A stretch of 7,154 bases of DNA from Pseudomonadota bacterium (lineage in GTDB: Bacteria > Pseudomonadota > Alphaproteobacteria > Acetobacterales > Acetobacteraceae). Positions 6,495-7,154 of this stretch are shown here, one piece after another. The stretch spans positions 1-7,154 of the forward strand of contig JAKAZN010000088.1 in the NCBI GenBank assembly GCA_021815835.1, given 5' to 3'. The notes below the pieces were generated by a model that did no database searches, was not told the origin of the DNA, and worked only from the letters and a program-made list of their open reading frames with translations. The translations under genes were made by a program, and so were the position numbers. Within the stretch, counting starts at the first letter, position 1. Each line of letters begins with the position of its first letter.

Positions 6495-7154
6495 CGACCC
6501 CGAAAGATTTGAGCAGCATCGAGCGCCCTTGACAAGATGGATTGCGTAACCTGCTGCGAAACCATCGCCTTGAGCCCGCTGATATTCACATCGATCGTCT
6601 GAAAATGCTGGATCAGTTGATTATTTGCCTGATTACTGATGATAGTACTCAATCCTGAGTTGCCGATCCAGGACTGGATGGTCGTCATGTTGCCATTCAC
6701 CGCGGTCGAGACCGGTGTTCCAACGCCCCCGGCGGCAAGTGGAACGGTTGCGGTCACCCCCAGATTGGTCGTGCTCGTTGTCCCACCGAAGCTGGCCCCG
6801 CCGGGGCCTCCACTCGCCCAGCCCTGGACGTTGAACGCCTGGACCGGGTTCGCGCCCCCATTCACGAAGGTGGAACTCATGAAGCCGAAATCGATCGTCA
6901 TTCCGTTCGGCAACGCGAAGCCCGCGCGCATCGCACCAAGTTCGCCCGAACTGACGCGCGCAACCCCGGCCAACGCGGTCATGATCGGGGCCGGCGGCGC
7001 GGTTTGATCCTTGCGCGCTAGCCCGGGATAGCCGAGGATCGGCATGGCCGCGCCCGGCCCACTGAAACTGGCGAAGCTTGTCGCGGTGGGCCCCAGCAGT
7101 CCAAGGTTCCTCGCGTAATAGACGGTGATTTCCACTCTGGGCTTAGGGTACTTG
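6491..7154 (-). CDS. Putative Fap-like / C39-exported surface protein, N/Q/S/T/G-rich (probably 5' truncated)
   Basis: The frame is open to the right edge. A GTG at 7135 could start a 214-residue protein and ATGs exist at 7045 and 6982, but none has a convincing ribosome binding site, so the gene probably begins beyond the window. No Sec signal peptide is visible. Numbered from the GTG, residues 61-72 read VSSGELGAMRAG, closely matching the double-glycine leader consensus LSxxELxxIxGG cut by C39 peptidases. The following chain begins FALPNGMTIDFG, with 'STFVNGG' soon after. Next comes a Gly/Ser/Thr/Asn-rich middle, then a C-terminal segment with 'NNQLIQHFQTIDVNISG' and a final helix-like stretch. 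From memory, proteins with an 'MRGGF...G..I.FG...VNG' head and an 'NDQ.I...T.IDA..NSL' tail occur beside C39 peptidase and FapF-like genes in other proteobacteria. It is the first visible gene of the minus-strand cluster, coupled by ATGA to the next. Role as exported or amyloid-like subunit is inferred. Confidence 0.7.
   Translation of the reverse strand, partial: KYPKPRVEITVYYARNLGLLGPTATSFASFSGPGAAMPILGYPGLARKDQTAPPAPIMTALAGVARVSSGELGAMRAGFALPNGMTIDFGFMSSTFVNGGANPVQAFNVQGWASGGPGGASFGGTTSTTNLGVTATVPLAAGGVGTPVSTAVNGNMTTIQSWIGNSGLSTIISNQANNQLIQHFQTIDVNISGLKAMVSQQVTQSILSRALDAAQIFRGR

Overview
The window is high-GC (roughly two-thirds G+C by eye) and looks like chromosomal DNA of an alphaproteobacterium. 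The style of the TonB-dependent receptor C-terminus and of the EmrB-like permease resembles Acetobacteraceae or related Rhodospirillales. This placement rests on remembered family resemblance, not on a marker gene, so it is tentative. No tRNA, rRNA, CRISPR array or insertion sequence is visible.

Layout. Positions 1-1333 (+) hold the C-terminal part of a TonB-dependent outer-membrane receptor whose start lies left of the window. It converges on a classical short-chain dehydrogenase/reductase (1379-2146, -), and the two are separated by a strong GC-rich hairpin (1345-1371) that could terminate both. The dehydrogenase is divergent from an EmrB/DHA2-type 14-helix drug efflux permease (2459-3997, +) across a 312-bp non-coding region. 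The permease has no EmrA-like or TolC-like partner in the window.

From 4074 to the right edge everything reads on the minus strand and looks like one transcription unit. Its order of translation is: an N/Q/S/T/G-rich protein with a double-glycine-leader-like motif (6491 to the edge, probably 5'-truncated); a small Sec-exported protein of unknown function (6138-6494) overlapping it by ATGA; a two-cysteine lipoprotein (5618-6103); and an outer-membrane beta-barrel with an N-terminal coiled coil (4074-5471) resembling the FapF / 'Phenol_MetA_deg' barrel group.

The minus-strand cluster is the most interesting part. It combines a candidate C39-peptidase substrate, exported accessory proteins and a FapF-like barrel. 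This is reminiscent of the Pseudomonas Fap functional-amyloid secretion operon (fapA-F, with a C39-like FapD and the barrel FapF last), but the substrate and accessory proteins are unlike the Pseudomonas ones. I infer a Fap-like or C39-linked surface-protein export system. The predicted C39 peptidase is not in the window and would be expected just beyond position 7154.
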